In this document: positions 24,315 through 31,638 of the stretch, in pieces
How the letters are laid out: every line of letters starts with the position of its first letter
How positions within the stretch are numbered: position 1 is the stretch's first letter
Assembly: GCA_947629205.1 (NCBI GenBank)
Contig: CANRCV010000009.1
Location: 1-37,301, forward strand
Reading direction: 5' to 3'
Length of the DNA stretch: 37,301 bases
DNA from: an uncultured Bacilli bacterium
GTDB taxonomy: Bacteria; Bacillota_I; Bacilli_A; RF39; UBA660
Translations under genes and position numbers: made by a program
The notes under the pieces: model-generated
What the model was told of the DNA's origin: nothing
The model's input: the letters and a program-made list of their open reading frames with translations, nothing else
Database searches by the model: none

Positions 24315-25832
24315 TTAAGGGTATGGACAATTACACCAATCACAACATGGTCCATATTTTCCACCAGTTGCTCTTGTTTCTGGATCATCACAACATCCCC
24401 AGCATGAAGAGGAACCATCTTTTTTGCAAGAACGGCCTCCGCCGCCTCCGCTGCTTCCGCCACTACTTGAGCCACTATCACTTTCACATGGGCTAGTATG
24501 GCAAGAGGTTGACTCAGATCTTGATCCACAAGTAAAGCCACTACCAAATGTACTATAGTAAGTTATTGTTCTTGACTTATGTCCTCCTCCACAAGATCTA
24601 CTACAACTTCCCCATGATCCATAACTTGCACGTGTGGAGGTACACTTATCTACATAAACATCAACGTCTTTATTACAAGTCGTTTTATTTCCAGCTTTGT
24701 CTTCAATTTCATAATTCCAATTATCTGTTTTCGTATTACTATTATAAATTTTCGTTATTTCGTTTTGTAATACACATCCACTTTCCTCATCCTTACATCC
24801 AAGAGTGATAGTTCGATCACTTTTGGTCCATACTGTAGATTCTCCCGTCCAGATACATTCTGGTGCCGTTTTATCTACTTTTTCAATTTTTAATTCATAA
24901 TGGCTTACATCTTCTGTATAGTTTCCAGCTTTATCTTTTACACAGATATAATAAGTTCCATTATCAAGAGCAGTTTCATAATTGTTGCTTTCTTGTTCAA
25001 TAAAAGTTGCTTTTGTACAATCTTGTTCATTTCCTACATAATATCCACTTATTCCCGAACCATTGCCATCACTTGCACTAATATTTAGTTTTTTGTCTTC
25101 TTTTACCCAATCATTTTCTCTTTCGATTTGTGCCTCATATATAACAGGTCTTTGTTTATCTATTTTTACTACGACACTTGCTTGATAACTGACTCCACCC
25201 TCAGTTTCTACTATAACAGTATAGTTGGTATTAATGATTTGCTCTGCACTAACTAAATATTCATCTTTATTCGTTGTTTCTCTTGCAATATTAGATTGCC
25301 ATGTAATGTTTTTAATGGGTTCGTTTTTTAAATCTTCATTTAACACTGCTTTTAAAATGACATTTTTATTGGTCCAACTATTATTTTCTATTTTATTTCC
25401 TTTCGTGACATTATCACTGGTTTCATACATTTCTATATTTAAGTTTAAATTTTTAATTGTAAGGTTTGTGGTCTCACATTCTTCTTCATTCGAATATCTT
25501 CCATATAAATTATCGTTATCCCTCTCAATATTAACAATATGACAATTTAGGTTTTCTTTTGTAATTGGATTATAAACATTCCCCTCTTCATCATCAGCAT
25601 CGATATAACCTTCTTTAACTAATGTATCGACATTGGTTAGAAGATTACCTGTATCAGTAGCATAATTTGCAGCTTTGGATTCAATGTAACTGATTAAGTT
25701 TTCATAAGCTTTTTCTTTTAAATTTTTTTGAATAGCATTATAACCACTCATTGCTATAGTGGTTATAATGGCAAGTAAGACAATAACGGCAAGTAACTCT
25801 ACTATCGTAAATCCTCTTTGTTTTCTTTTCAT
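24315..25832 (-). CDS. Type IV pilin-like protein with Ig-like and thrombospondin type 1 domains (module A)
   Basis: Predicted prepilin of 505 aa, starting MKRKQRG-FTIVELLAVIVLL (cleavage after G7, Glu at mature +5). The domain order is the same as in module B: pilin head (~30-125), Ig-like repeats (VKIDKQRPVIYEA; SDGNGSGISGYYVG; EDKAGNKTTC), thrombospondin type 1-like segment (YGSWGSCSRSCGGG ... SRSESTSCHTSPC). It then diverges into a Ser/Gly linker and a different Cys-rich tip (SCWGCCDD; YGPCCDWCNCPYP). No good ribosome-binding site precedes the ATG (only GTTGATCATAG), so the mRNA may be nearly leaderless or poorly translated. Its promoter contains a G10 tract. Confidence 0.8.
   Translation of the reverse strand: MKRKQRGFTIVELLAVIVLLAIITTIAMSGYNAIQKNLKEKAYENLISYIESKAANYATDTGNLLTNVDTLVKEGYIDADDEEGNVYNPITKENLNCHIVNIERDNDNLYGRYSNEEECETTNLTIKNLNLNIEMYETSDNVTKGNKIENNSWTNKNVILKAVLNEDLKNEPIKNITWQSNIARETTNKDEYLVSAEQIINTNYTVIVETEGGVSYQASVVVKIDKQRPVIYEAQIERENDWVKEDKKLNISASDGNGSGISGYYVGNEQDCTKATFIEQESNNYETALDNGTYYICVKDKAGNYTEDVSHYELKIEKVDKTAPECIWTGESTVWTKSDRTITLGCKDEESGCVLQNEITKIYNSNTKTDNWNYEIEDKAGNKTTCNKDVDVYVDKCTSTRASYGSWGSCSRSCGGGHKSRTITYYSTFGSGFTCGSRSESTSCHTSPCESDSGSSSGGSSGGGGGRSCKKDGSSSCWGCCDDPETRATGGKYGPCCDWCNCPYP
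24481..25832 (-). repeat. Tandem duplication copy A (stalk coding region)
   Basis: Partner of 22315-23666; same length (1352 bp) and orientation. Differences are scattered substitutions only. Divergence begins directly after the thrombospondin-like CHTSPCES codons. Confidence 0.85.
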
Positions 25833-25852
25833 CTATGATCAACTCTATTTTA

Positions 25853-25882
25853 ATAATACCCCCCCCCCGATGGCTTTGTCAA
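25853..25882 (-). promoter_or_regulatory. Module A promoter with a G10 spacer, candidate phase-variable
   Basis: Minus-strand TTGACA (25877-25882) and TATTAT (25853-25858) are separated by 18 bp, of which the ten bases next to the -10 are all G (C25859-25868 on the plus strand). Loss of one G gives the optimal 17-bp spacing. Homopolymer tracts placed like this are the classical design of slipped-strand phase-variable promoters. Confidence 0.8.
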
Positions 25883-25883
25883 C

Positions 25884-25913
25884 AAAAAAACGCAATTTTA
25901 AGTTTGCGTTTTT
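25884..25913 (-). terminator. Terminator of the gpmI/cadherin-like surface gene operon
   Basis: Minus-strand 10-bp stem AAAAACGCAA/TTGCGTTTTT with loop ACTTAAAA, followed by two more U and then directly by the module A -35. The stem overlaps the stop codon of the surface-protein gene. Confidence 0.85.
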
Positions 25914-27258
25914 ACCTTTTCTTTTTAATAAAACTTAGTACAATTACAAGACCTAGAATACAATCAAAAATAGATAATGTTTTAATCCAAAAATCTTGTT
26001 TATCGATTTGTTCTTGTTGTTCTTCTATTTCTGTATCTTGTTCTTCCATAAATGAATTATCCTCAACTTGTTCTTCTTCAATTATAGTATTATTTGTATT
26101 TGGTAAATCTTCTTCTACAACAAAAGATTCCATTGGTACTGTTTCTTCTTGTGTTGTTTGTGTATTTTTATTTGTTGTAGTAGATGTTGATGATGTAACA
26201 GTTGTTTTCTTTTTAGAAATACTACTTTCTTGTTTCGTTGGAACAAAAAAATCTGTGGTATCAATCTCTTCATCATGTACGATTAAAAAGACATAAGAAT
26301 TTTTTGTAATTCCATCATCTGCTATGATGGTAAGTGTACATGAGGTAGTTGCATTTCCAACGTTACATGCATCACTTGTATGACTTTTTTTATCACTATT
26401 CGTTATAAAAGTAAAATACAACTTTTGTGTTGTTTTTCCTACTTTTACAGAATACACCTTTTTATCTGGTTGAAACGAAGGAGATAAGATACCTCCATGA
26501 ACCACTAAGTTCGAAATACTAGCATCATTAGAAGCAATTTTATTATTTTCATATTTTCTCGTTACAGTTACGGTATATGTTTTTTGATTTCCAGCTTCTG
26601 CAGCAATGACAATTTTACACAAATTCACTCCTGGATTTAAAGAACAAGTAGTTCCAGAAATGACTTTAGCATGAGTACCATTTGGTATAGCATTCCAAGT
26701 AATAGAACGAACTTGATTTTCAACGGTCATGCTATATAGTTCTAAAGAAGAATCAAAACTTGGACTTAAAGAACCAACATTTGGTTTTAAACTTTTTAAA
26801 GAGGCATCTTTACTTTTACTACAAGTTTTATTAAATTCACTTTCTAAAACAAGAGTACCATTTTCTCCAAAAAAGTTACCATATATATCTTTCATACAAG
26901 TATTATAATTATAACTTACTTTAGGTAAAGAATATCTACTATTATCATGCATCGTGACCTCTATAATAGCAATGGTATAATTACCACTAATAGCACCATC
27001 ATGATAAAAATAAAATTCATTATTTGTACCTGTTTTATTTATCCAATTGGATTGCATCGTAATACGACTGATCGATCCATTGGTTATATTAAAAGTACCT
27101 TGAATCGTATTTAATTTCATATCTTGAATTGTTAGAGCAAATTCATAAGTTGTTGCACTTGTTTTTTTTGAATCTGTTAAAGAAATACTAGATGCATGAA
27201 CCCTATTACATGCTAAAAACAAACAAAACAAAAATACAACAAATTTTAACCTTTTCAT
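25912..27258 (-). CDS. Exported surface protein with cadherin-like beta-sandwich domains and a C-terminal anchor
   Basis: A 448-aa protein. Signal peptide MKRLKFVVFLFCLFLAC... with likely cleavage after RVHA. An N-terminal beta-rich domain (residues ~23-145) is followed by two repeats of the cadherin-like beta-sandwich type (DASLKSLKPNVGSLSPSF ... TYTVTVTR and DASISNLVVHGGILSPSF ... YVFLIV). A Ser/Thr-rich stalk and a Glu/Gln-rich acidic stretch follow. The C-terminus is a transmembrane helix (FDCILGLVIVLSFI) with KKKR, an anchor without LPXTG. It follows gpmI by 13 bp, so it is probably transcribed with it, and lies next to the pilin modules. An adhesion or envelope role is inferred. Confidence 0.75.
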   Translation of the reverse strand: MKRLKFVVFLFCLFLACNRVHASSISLTDSKKTSATTYEFALTIQDMKLNTIQGTFNITNGSISRITMQSNWINKTGTNNEFYFYHDGAISGNYTIAIIEVTMHDNSRYSLPKVSYNYNTCMKDIYGNFFGENGTLVLESEFNKTCSKSKDASLKSLKPNVGSLSPSFDSSLELYSMTVENQVRSITWNAIPNGTHAKVISGTTCSLNPGVNLCKIVIAAEAGNQKTYTVTVTRKYENNKIASNDASISNLVVHGGILSPSFQPDKKVYSVKVGKTTQKLYFTFITNSDKKSHTSDACNVGNATTSCTLTIIADDGITKNSYVFLIVHDEEIDTTDFFVPTKQESSISKKKTTVTSSTSTTTNKNTQTTQEETVPMESFVVEEDLPNTNNTIIEEEQVEDNSFMEEQDTEIEEQQEQIDKQDFWIKTLSIFDCILGLVIVLSFIKKKR

Positions 27259-27271
27259 TCTAAATTCCCCC

Positions 27272-28777
27272 TTATTTTATTAATAAACTTTCACTATCCT
27301 TCATTTCTTTTGGTTTTGCAATATCCATATAATCTAAAATGGTCGGTGCTACATTGGTTAAATCTCCCTCTTCTTTTAATTTAATTGCATCATCTACAAT
27401 GATAAATGGTACTTTAGCAAGTGTATGTGTCGTAATTGGTTCTTTTTGTTCATTATACATACAATCCGCATTTCCATGATCTGCTAATACAATAACTTTA
27501 TAAAAATTATTTTCTGCTTCTTCTATAAGTTTACCTAAACATAAATCAACGGTTGTAACAGCATTAACAGTAGCATCAAAGTTTCCTGTATGTCCTACCA
27601 TATCGGGATTTGCAAAGTTTAAAAATATAAAATCAATATCTTTTTCCATACAAGCAATACATTTTTTCGTTACCTCTACAGCACTCATTCTTGGATCTAA
27701 ATCATACGTTTTGATTTTTAAAGATGGAACTAATATTTTAGTACAATTTTCAATTGGTCCATCATATTCTCCATCAAAAAAGTAAGTGACATGAGCATAT
27801 TTTTCTGTTTCAGCAATTCTTGCTTGAGTAAGACCTAAATTGGATAAATAAATTCCTAAAGGATTTTCTATTTTTTGTTCTTCTAAGAAAACTTTAGTAG
27901 GAATGGCTTTATCAATAGGTACAAAAGAATAGATATCTAAGTTACTAAATTTAGTAACTGGAAAGTTATTATACTCTAGATTTGTAAAACAATCAAGTAT
28001 TTGTTTAGCACGGTCCGTACGATAATTCATCCAAAATAGAGCATCTCCATCACGAATAAGACCATCTTCTTCTAATAAAATAGGAGCCAAGAATTCATCG
28101 GTAATTTGTTTTTGATAACAAGCTTGAATAGCCGTTTTTGCTTTTTCAAACTTATTTCCTTTTCCTTTAACAATTAAATTGTAGTATAATTTCGTTCGAT
28201 CAAATTTATGATCTCGATCCATGGCATAATATCTTCCACATAAAGTAGCTATTTTTCCTACTTTTGTTTGTTTTAAACGTTCTTCTAATTTTTCTATATA
28301 AGAATAAGAACTCGTAATACTTGTATCTCTTCCATCTGTAATTAAATGAAAATAAATTGATTTTATACCATTTTTTAGAAGATGGTCATAAAGTTTAAAA
28401 AAATGTTCCCAATCAGCATGAACTCTACCATCACTAAATAAACCAATTATATGGACACGTTTATTGGTATCTTTATATTTTGCAACAAATTGTTTAAAAA
28501 GTTCATTTTCTTCTATCGTTTCATCTAAAAATTCATGAATTCTCGTTTCATTTTGAATTATTTTTCTGCCTGCTCCAATCGTCATGTGCCCTACCTCACT
28601 ATTTCCAAATTGATTCGGTAGTAATCCAACTCTTTGTTCACTAGCATATAAAAGAGAATGTGGATAATTTTCCCACAAAGTATTAAAATTTCTTGGATTT
28701 GCTTCTATAATTGCATTTCCTAACTTTTCTTCTCGATAGCCAAAACCATCTAAGACAATTGTTAATATTTTTCTCAT
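27272..28777 (-). CDS. gpmI: 2,3-bisphosphoglycerate-independent phosphoglycerate mutase
   Basis: Interconverts 3- and 2-phosphoglycerate in glycolysis using two Mn ions (501 aa, normal length). VLDGFGYRE carries the first metal Asp, and NQFGNSEVGHMTIGAGR contains the phosphorylated Ser. TDGRDT, YAMDRDHKFDRTK, YRTDRA and the metal site ADHGNADCM with THTLAKVPF all match the family. It has its own promoter just downstream of the preceding gene. Confidence 0.97.
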   Translation of the reverse strand: MRKILTIVLDGFGYREEKLGNAIIEANPRNFNTLWENYPHSLLYASEQRVGLLPNQFGNSEVGHMTIGAGRKIIQNETRIHEFLDETIEENELFKQFVAKYKDTNKRVHIIGLFSDGRVHADWEHFFKLYDHLLKNGIKSIYFHLITDGRDTSITSSYSYIEKLEERLKQTKVGKIATLCGRYYAMDRDHKFDRTKLYYNLIVKGKGNKFEKAKTAIQACYQKQITDEFLAPILLEEDGLIRDGDALFWMNYRTDRAKQILDCFTNLEYNNFPVTKFSNLDIYSFVPIDKAIPTKVFLEEQKIENPLGIYLSNLGLTQARIAETEKYAHVTYFFDGEYDGPIENCTKILVPSLKIKTYDLDPRMSAVEVTKKCIACMEKDIDFIFLNFANPDMVGHTGNFDATVNAVTTVDLCLGKLIEEAENNFYKVIVLADHGNADCMYNEQKEPITTHTLAKVPFIIVDDAIKLKEEGDLTNVAPTILDYMDIAKPKEMKDSESLLIK

Positions 28778-28795
28778 TTTATCACCATTTGTTTC

Positions 28796-28824
28796 ATTAT
28801 ACTATTAAACAATTAAAATTACAA
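28796..28824 (-). promoter_or_regulatory. Promoter of gpmI
   Basis: Minus-strand TTGTAA (28819-28824), 17-bp spacer, TATAAT (28796-28801). The -35 begins 1 bp after the stop of the upstream gene, and no terminator separates them. Confidence 0.75.
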
Positions 28825-28825
28825 A

Positions 28826-29956
28826 TTAAGGCTTTAAAACAAGTTGTTGTACCTCTTCTTCATTAAAGTATTCTTCATAATTTTCATTAATTTCTGTATA
28901 ATACGTTAAAACATTAGTTGTCCACGTTTTTGTTTCTTCGTCTTCGACCTCTTTATTTCCTTTTACATAATGTCCAGCAAGTTCATGGATGTTATCTAAT
29001 GTATATTCATTATATCTTTTTTTATAATTTCCACACATAGAGATGACTCCTGCTTCGGGAGTGGCAAATGTAATTAATTCAAAATCTTTATTCATAAGAC
29101 CTGCAAAATTATTTTTTGTTCTAGAAGCATCTTCGGGATTATCTTTTCCCATCTCTGAGTAAGAAATAGCAAGTAAAATACTTTTATCTTGAATAGCAAA
29201 TAAATCACATATTTTTCCTACATATTCACTATAGGAATAAGTAGAATCTAAAACTAAATCTTCAATATGATCATAGTGTTTTACATAAGGAGTCGTACTT
29301 GTTTGAAATTCTTCTTTAGAAACTCCTAATTCCTCTTGGGAAAGTAATAAATCATTACGATTAAAAAGATAAACAAAATATAACGCTGCTGCTTCTTTCG
29401 AATTCATTTTATAAGTAGAGATATCTATAATTTTGGAAAAATCTGTATAGTTATTGGTTGTTTGTTTACAAAGTTGAATTATTTTTTCAGGATTTAAATG
29501 AAAATATTGTGCATATTTGGTTAAATAAAGTTCATATTCTTCATTGGCAGTAGGAACTTTTATAGCCTCTTCTTCTTTTGATTCTTCAACAATAGGACTT
29601 ACACAAGTTTCAACATTATGATTTTGTTTTGAATACTCTTCTTGTAGTTCTTCTTGGACGATTTTTTCATCCTCTAAAGCAATTACAGGAGTAGATGTGG
29701 CTAAACAACTCATAATTAAGTAACTTAAGGCACAAATATATTTCACTTTATATTTATGTTGATAAAATAGTTTATTAGTATCTATATCCTTTTTACAATA
29801 ACCATCTAATAATTTTCCACAAATTTTTTCATATTTTTTATCCACAATATAATAATCTTTTACAGAATTGACAATAACAGCATTATGAATATCTTTTAAA
29901 GCATAGTATTCTAATAATTTTTTATATAATTCTTTTTTTAATTTCACTTTTTTCAC
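28826..29956 (-). CDS. Membrane-anchored putative cell wall hydrolase (glucosaminidase/lysozyme-like)
   Basis: A 376-aa protein. A basic, presumably cytoplasmic N-terminal ~68 residues precede a transmembrane segment (ICALSYLIMSCLATSTPVIA), then a Glu-rich linker. The C-terminal ~130 residues have the look of a lysozyme-fold glucosaminidase: ILLAISYSEMGKDNP with a candidate catalytic Glu, the KNNFAGLM motif in place of NNFGGI, FATPEAGVISM, and a late TWTTNVLTYY. Family membership is inferred from these motifs only, so the enzyme activity is uncertain. A strong promoter (TTGACA-N17-TAAAAT) lies upstream. It follows spo0A on the same strand but is separately transcribed. Confidence 0.6.
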   Translation of the reverse strand: MKKVKLKKELYKKLLEYYALKDIHNAVIVNSVKDYYIVDKKYEKICGKLLDGYCKKDIDTNKLFYQHKYKVKYICALSYLIMSCLATSTPVIALEDEKIVQEELQEEYSKQNHNVETCVSPIVEESKEEEAIKVPTANEEYELYLTKYAQYFHLNPEKIIQLCKQTTNNYTDFSKIIDISTYKMNSKEAAALYFVYLFNRNDLLLSQEELGVSKEEFQTSTTPYVKHYDHIEDLVLDSTYSYSEYVGKICDLFAIQDKSILLAISYSEMGKDNPEDASRTKNNFAGLMNKDFELITFATPEAGVISMCGNYKKRYNEYTLDNIHELAGHYVKGNKEVEDEETKTWTTNVLTYYTEINENYEEYFNEEEVQQLVLKP

Positions 29957-29989
29957 CTCTTTTTGATTTTTTTACAACAACAGTCAAAA

Positions 29990-30018
29990 ATTTTACTACA
30001 GAATAGGAAAGATGTCAA
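29990..30018 (-). promoter_or_regulatory. Promoter of the putative wall hydrolase
   Basis: Minus-strand TTGACA (30013-30018), 17-bp spacer, TAAAAT (29990-29995). Confidence 0.85.
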
Positions 30019-30030
30019 ATTTTTTTCATG

Positions 30031-30057
30031 AAAAAAGAAAGGGGATACTTTCTTTTT
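30031..30057 (-). terminator. Terminator of spo0A
   Basis: Minus-strand 10-bp stem AAAAAGAAAG/CTTTCTTTTT with loop TATCCC, overlapping the spo0A stop and followed by TTC. Confidence 0.75.
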
Positions 30058-30817
30058 AAATCATAACTAATTTTTTATTTAATCTTAAATTATCTGCTAA
30101 AGTTGCTATAAATTCACTATTGGTAGGCTTACTACGATCATAATCAACACTATGACCAAATAATTCTTCCATTACATCATAATCTCCTCTTGTCCAACTA
30201 ACCTCTATAGCGTGTCTTATAGCTCTTTCAACACGACTAGCAGTGGTATCATATTTACTTGCTACCTCTGGATAAATACATTTAGTTATTCCACCCACCA
30301 TATCTGGATTTTGATACATCATATAAACACTTTCACGAATATATTGATATCCTCTTATATGAGAAGGAATTCCTAAATCATGTAATAATCTACTAATAGC
30401 CAGTTCTATTTTACTATCTTTACTTTCAAGGGGTATAGTAAAGTTTGCTACATCCAATATTCTTTTTTCTAAAGTTTCCATTTGTATTGGTTTTAACATT
30501 AAATAATCAATATGATAAGGATTTAATAAACGCATAGCTTCTTCTTTATTATAACTTGTTAAAACCATAATACTTTTATTAATTCCTTTCGCTTTCATTT
30601 CTTCAAGAATTGTTATTCCATCTACCTCTGGCATAATAATATCTAAAAGAATCATATCAAAATCATTTGCATGTTCTAAGATGTAGTCTAAACCTTCCTT
30701 TCCATTATTTATTGTTTTTACTATCTTAATTACTGCGTGACTACTAAAATACTCTTTAGCACTATTTAAAATTGACTGTGTATCATCAATTAAAAGTGCA
30801 TTAATTGTTGTTTTCAT
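30056..30817 (-). CDS. spo0A: Response regulator Spo0A
   Basis: Phosphorelay transcription factor that controls entry into sporulation and stationary-phase development in Bacillota (253 aa). The receiver domain has the acidic pair D11-D12, phospho-acceptor D59 in ILLDIIMPEVDG, Thr in VLTSYN and Lys in LKPI. The DNA-binding domain is unmistakable: LGIPSHIRGYQYIRES, GGITKCIYPEVASKYDTTASRVERAIRHAIEVSWTRGD and the terminal KPTNSEFIATLADNLRL. GGAGAAG precedes the ATG. A minus-strand TATAAT (30859-30864) lies upstream. It is flanked by tpiA and a wall hydrolase gene, not by its usual spoIVB neighbour. Confidence 0.95.
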   Translation of the reverse strand: MKTTINALLIDDTQSILNSAKEYFSSHAVIKIVKTINNGKEGLDYILEHANDFDMILLDIIMPEVDGITILEEMKAKGINKSIMVLTSYNKEEAMRLLNPYHIDYLMLKPIQMETLEKRILDVANFTIPLESKDSKIELAISRLLHDLGIPSHIRGYQYIRESVYMMYQNPDMVGGITKCIYPEVASKYDTTASRVERAIRHAIEVSWTRGDYDVMEELFGHSVDYDRSKPTNSEFIATLADNLRLNKKLVMI

Positions 30818-30858
30818 TTTCTTCTCCTTTTTTCTAAAAATTTACTGCACGCAAATCC

Positions 30859-30864
30859 ATTATA
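30859..30864 (-). promoter_or_regulatory. Putative -10 element of spo0A
   Basis: Consensus TATAAT on the minus strand, 42 bp upstream of the spo0A start and right after the tpiA terminator. No good -35 at 16-18 bp, so an activator or alternative sigma factor may be needed. A TTTGTCGA (0A box-like, 6 of 7) lies at about 30926-30933. Confidence 0.4.
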
Positions 30865-30906
30865 AAAAAGAACAAGACAAAATACTAGAAAATGTTTTGT
30901 CTTGTT
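30865..30906 (-). terminator. Terminator of the gap-pgk-tpiA operon
   Basis: Minus-strand perfect 12-bp stem AACAAGACAAAA/TTTTGTCTTGTT followed by CTTTTTT, 31 bp beyond the tpiA stop. Confidence 0.92.
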
Positions 30907-30936
30907 ATGTAAAATGGTGTAAAAATTTGTCGATTT

Positions 30937-31638
30937 TTATATTTTTTCTAAGATTTCCTTAATATTTTGTGGATTTAAGGCACAATTTCCAAGTAAATAA
31001 CCATCAAGTTCATCCATTTCTATAAGAGAATCAATATTTTTTAAAGTAATTCCTCCTCCATATAAAATAGGAAGAGTTAAATGATACGTCTTTTTTAATT
31101 CTTTTTTTAACTTTTTGACTATACAACTAATTACTTCTGGATTTTTAATTGTTTTGGTATGAATGGTCCAAAAAGGTTCATAAGCAAGAATGATATTTTG
31201 CATTTCTTCCATAGTAAGAGAAGAAAATATAAGTTCTAAATCTTTCTTTATTTCTTCTAAAACCTCTTCCACACTCTTTTTTTCTTTTTCTCCAATACAA
31301 AGAACTACTTTTAAATTTTCTTTAAAAGCATTTTTAATTTTTATACGAACATCTTTTATCGATTCACTTGCTTCGGCGTGATTCATTAAAACATAAGAAA
31401 CATGTAAACTTTTTAATTGTTCAGCCATTATTTCTCCCGTAAAACTACCCGTTTGATAAACAGATAGATTTTGACTACCAATAGGATACGATACATTATA
31501 AAAGAAACTTAAATATAAGGAAGAAGGAAAAAGAACAAATACATTTTCTTGAATAGAAAGATCTTGTAATTCTTTTTTATATTCTAAAATTTCTTTTAAG
31601 TTTTTATTGGATTTTAAATTACACATCAAGTACTTCAA
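30937..31638 (-). CDS. tpiA: Triosephosphate isomerase, divergent
   Basis: Interconverts DHAP and glyceraldehyde-3-phosphate (233 aa from the TTG at 31638). That TTG is preferred over the ORF-track ATG because GGAGG lies 9 bases upstream and the protein then starts MKYLMCNLKSN, matching the canonical GNWKMN strand. Catalytic residues appear retained: Lys in CNLK, His in MNHAEAS, Glu in AYEPFW. The usually invariant GHSERR is changed to NHAEAS, and IGTG to IHTK. The phosphate loop YGGGITLKN is intact. The gene overlaps pgk. Probably functional, but unusually divergent. Confidence 0.85.
   Translation of the reverse strand: MKYLMCNLKSNKNLKEILEYKKELQDLSIQENVFVLFPSSLYLSFFYNVSYPIGSQNLSVYQTGSFTGEIMAEQLKSLHVSYVLMNHAEASESIKDVRIKIKNAFKENLKVVLCIGEKEKKSVEEVLEEIKKDLELIFSSLTMEEMQNIILAYEPFWTIHTKTIKNPEVISCIVKKLKKELKKTYHLTLPILYGGGITLKNIDSLIEMDELDGYLLGNCALNPQNIKEILEKI

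Noticed and set aside
27195-27258. Lipobox in the cadherin-like protein (FLAC near residue 17)
   Set aside because: Positions -3 and -2 (Phe, Leu) do not fit a lipobox; a signal peptidase I site after RVHA fits better.
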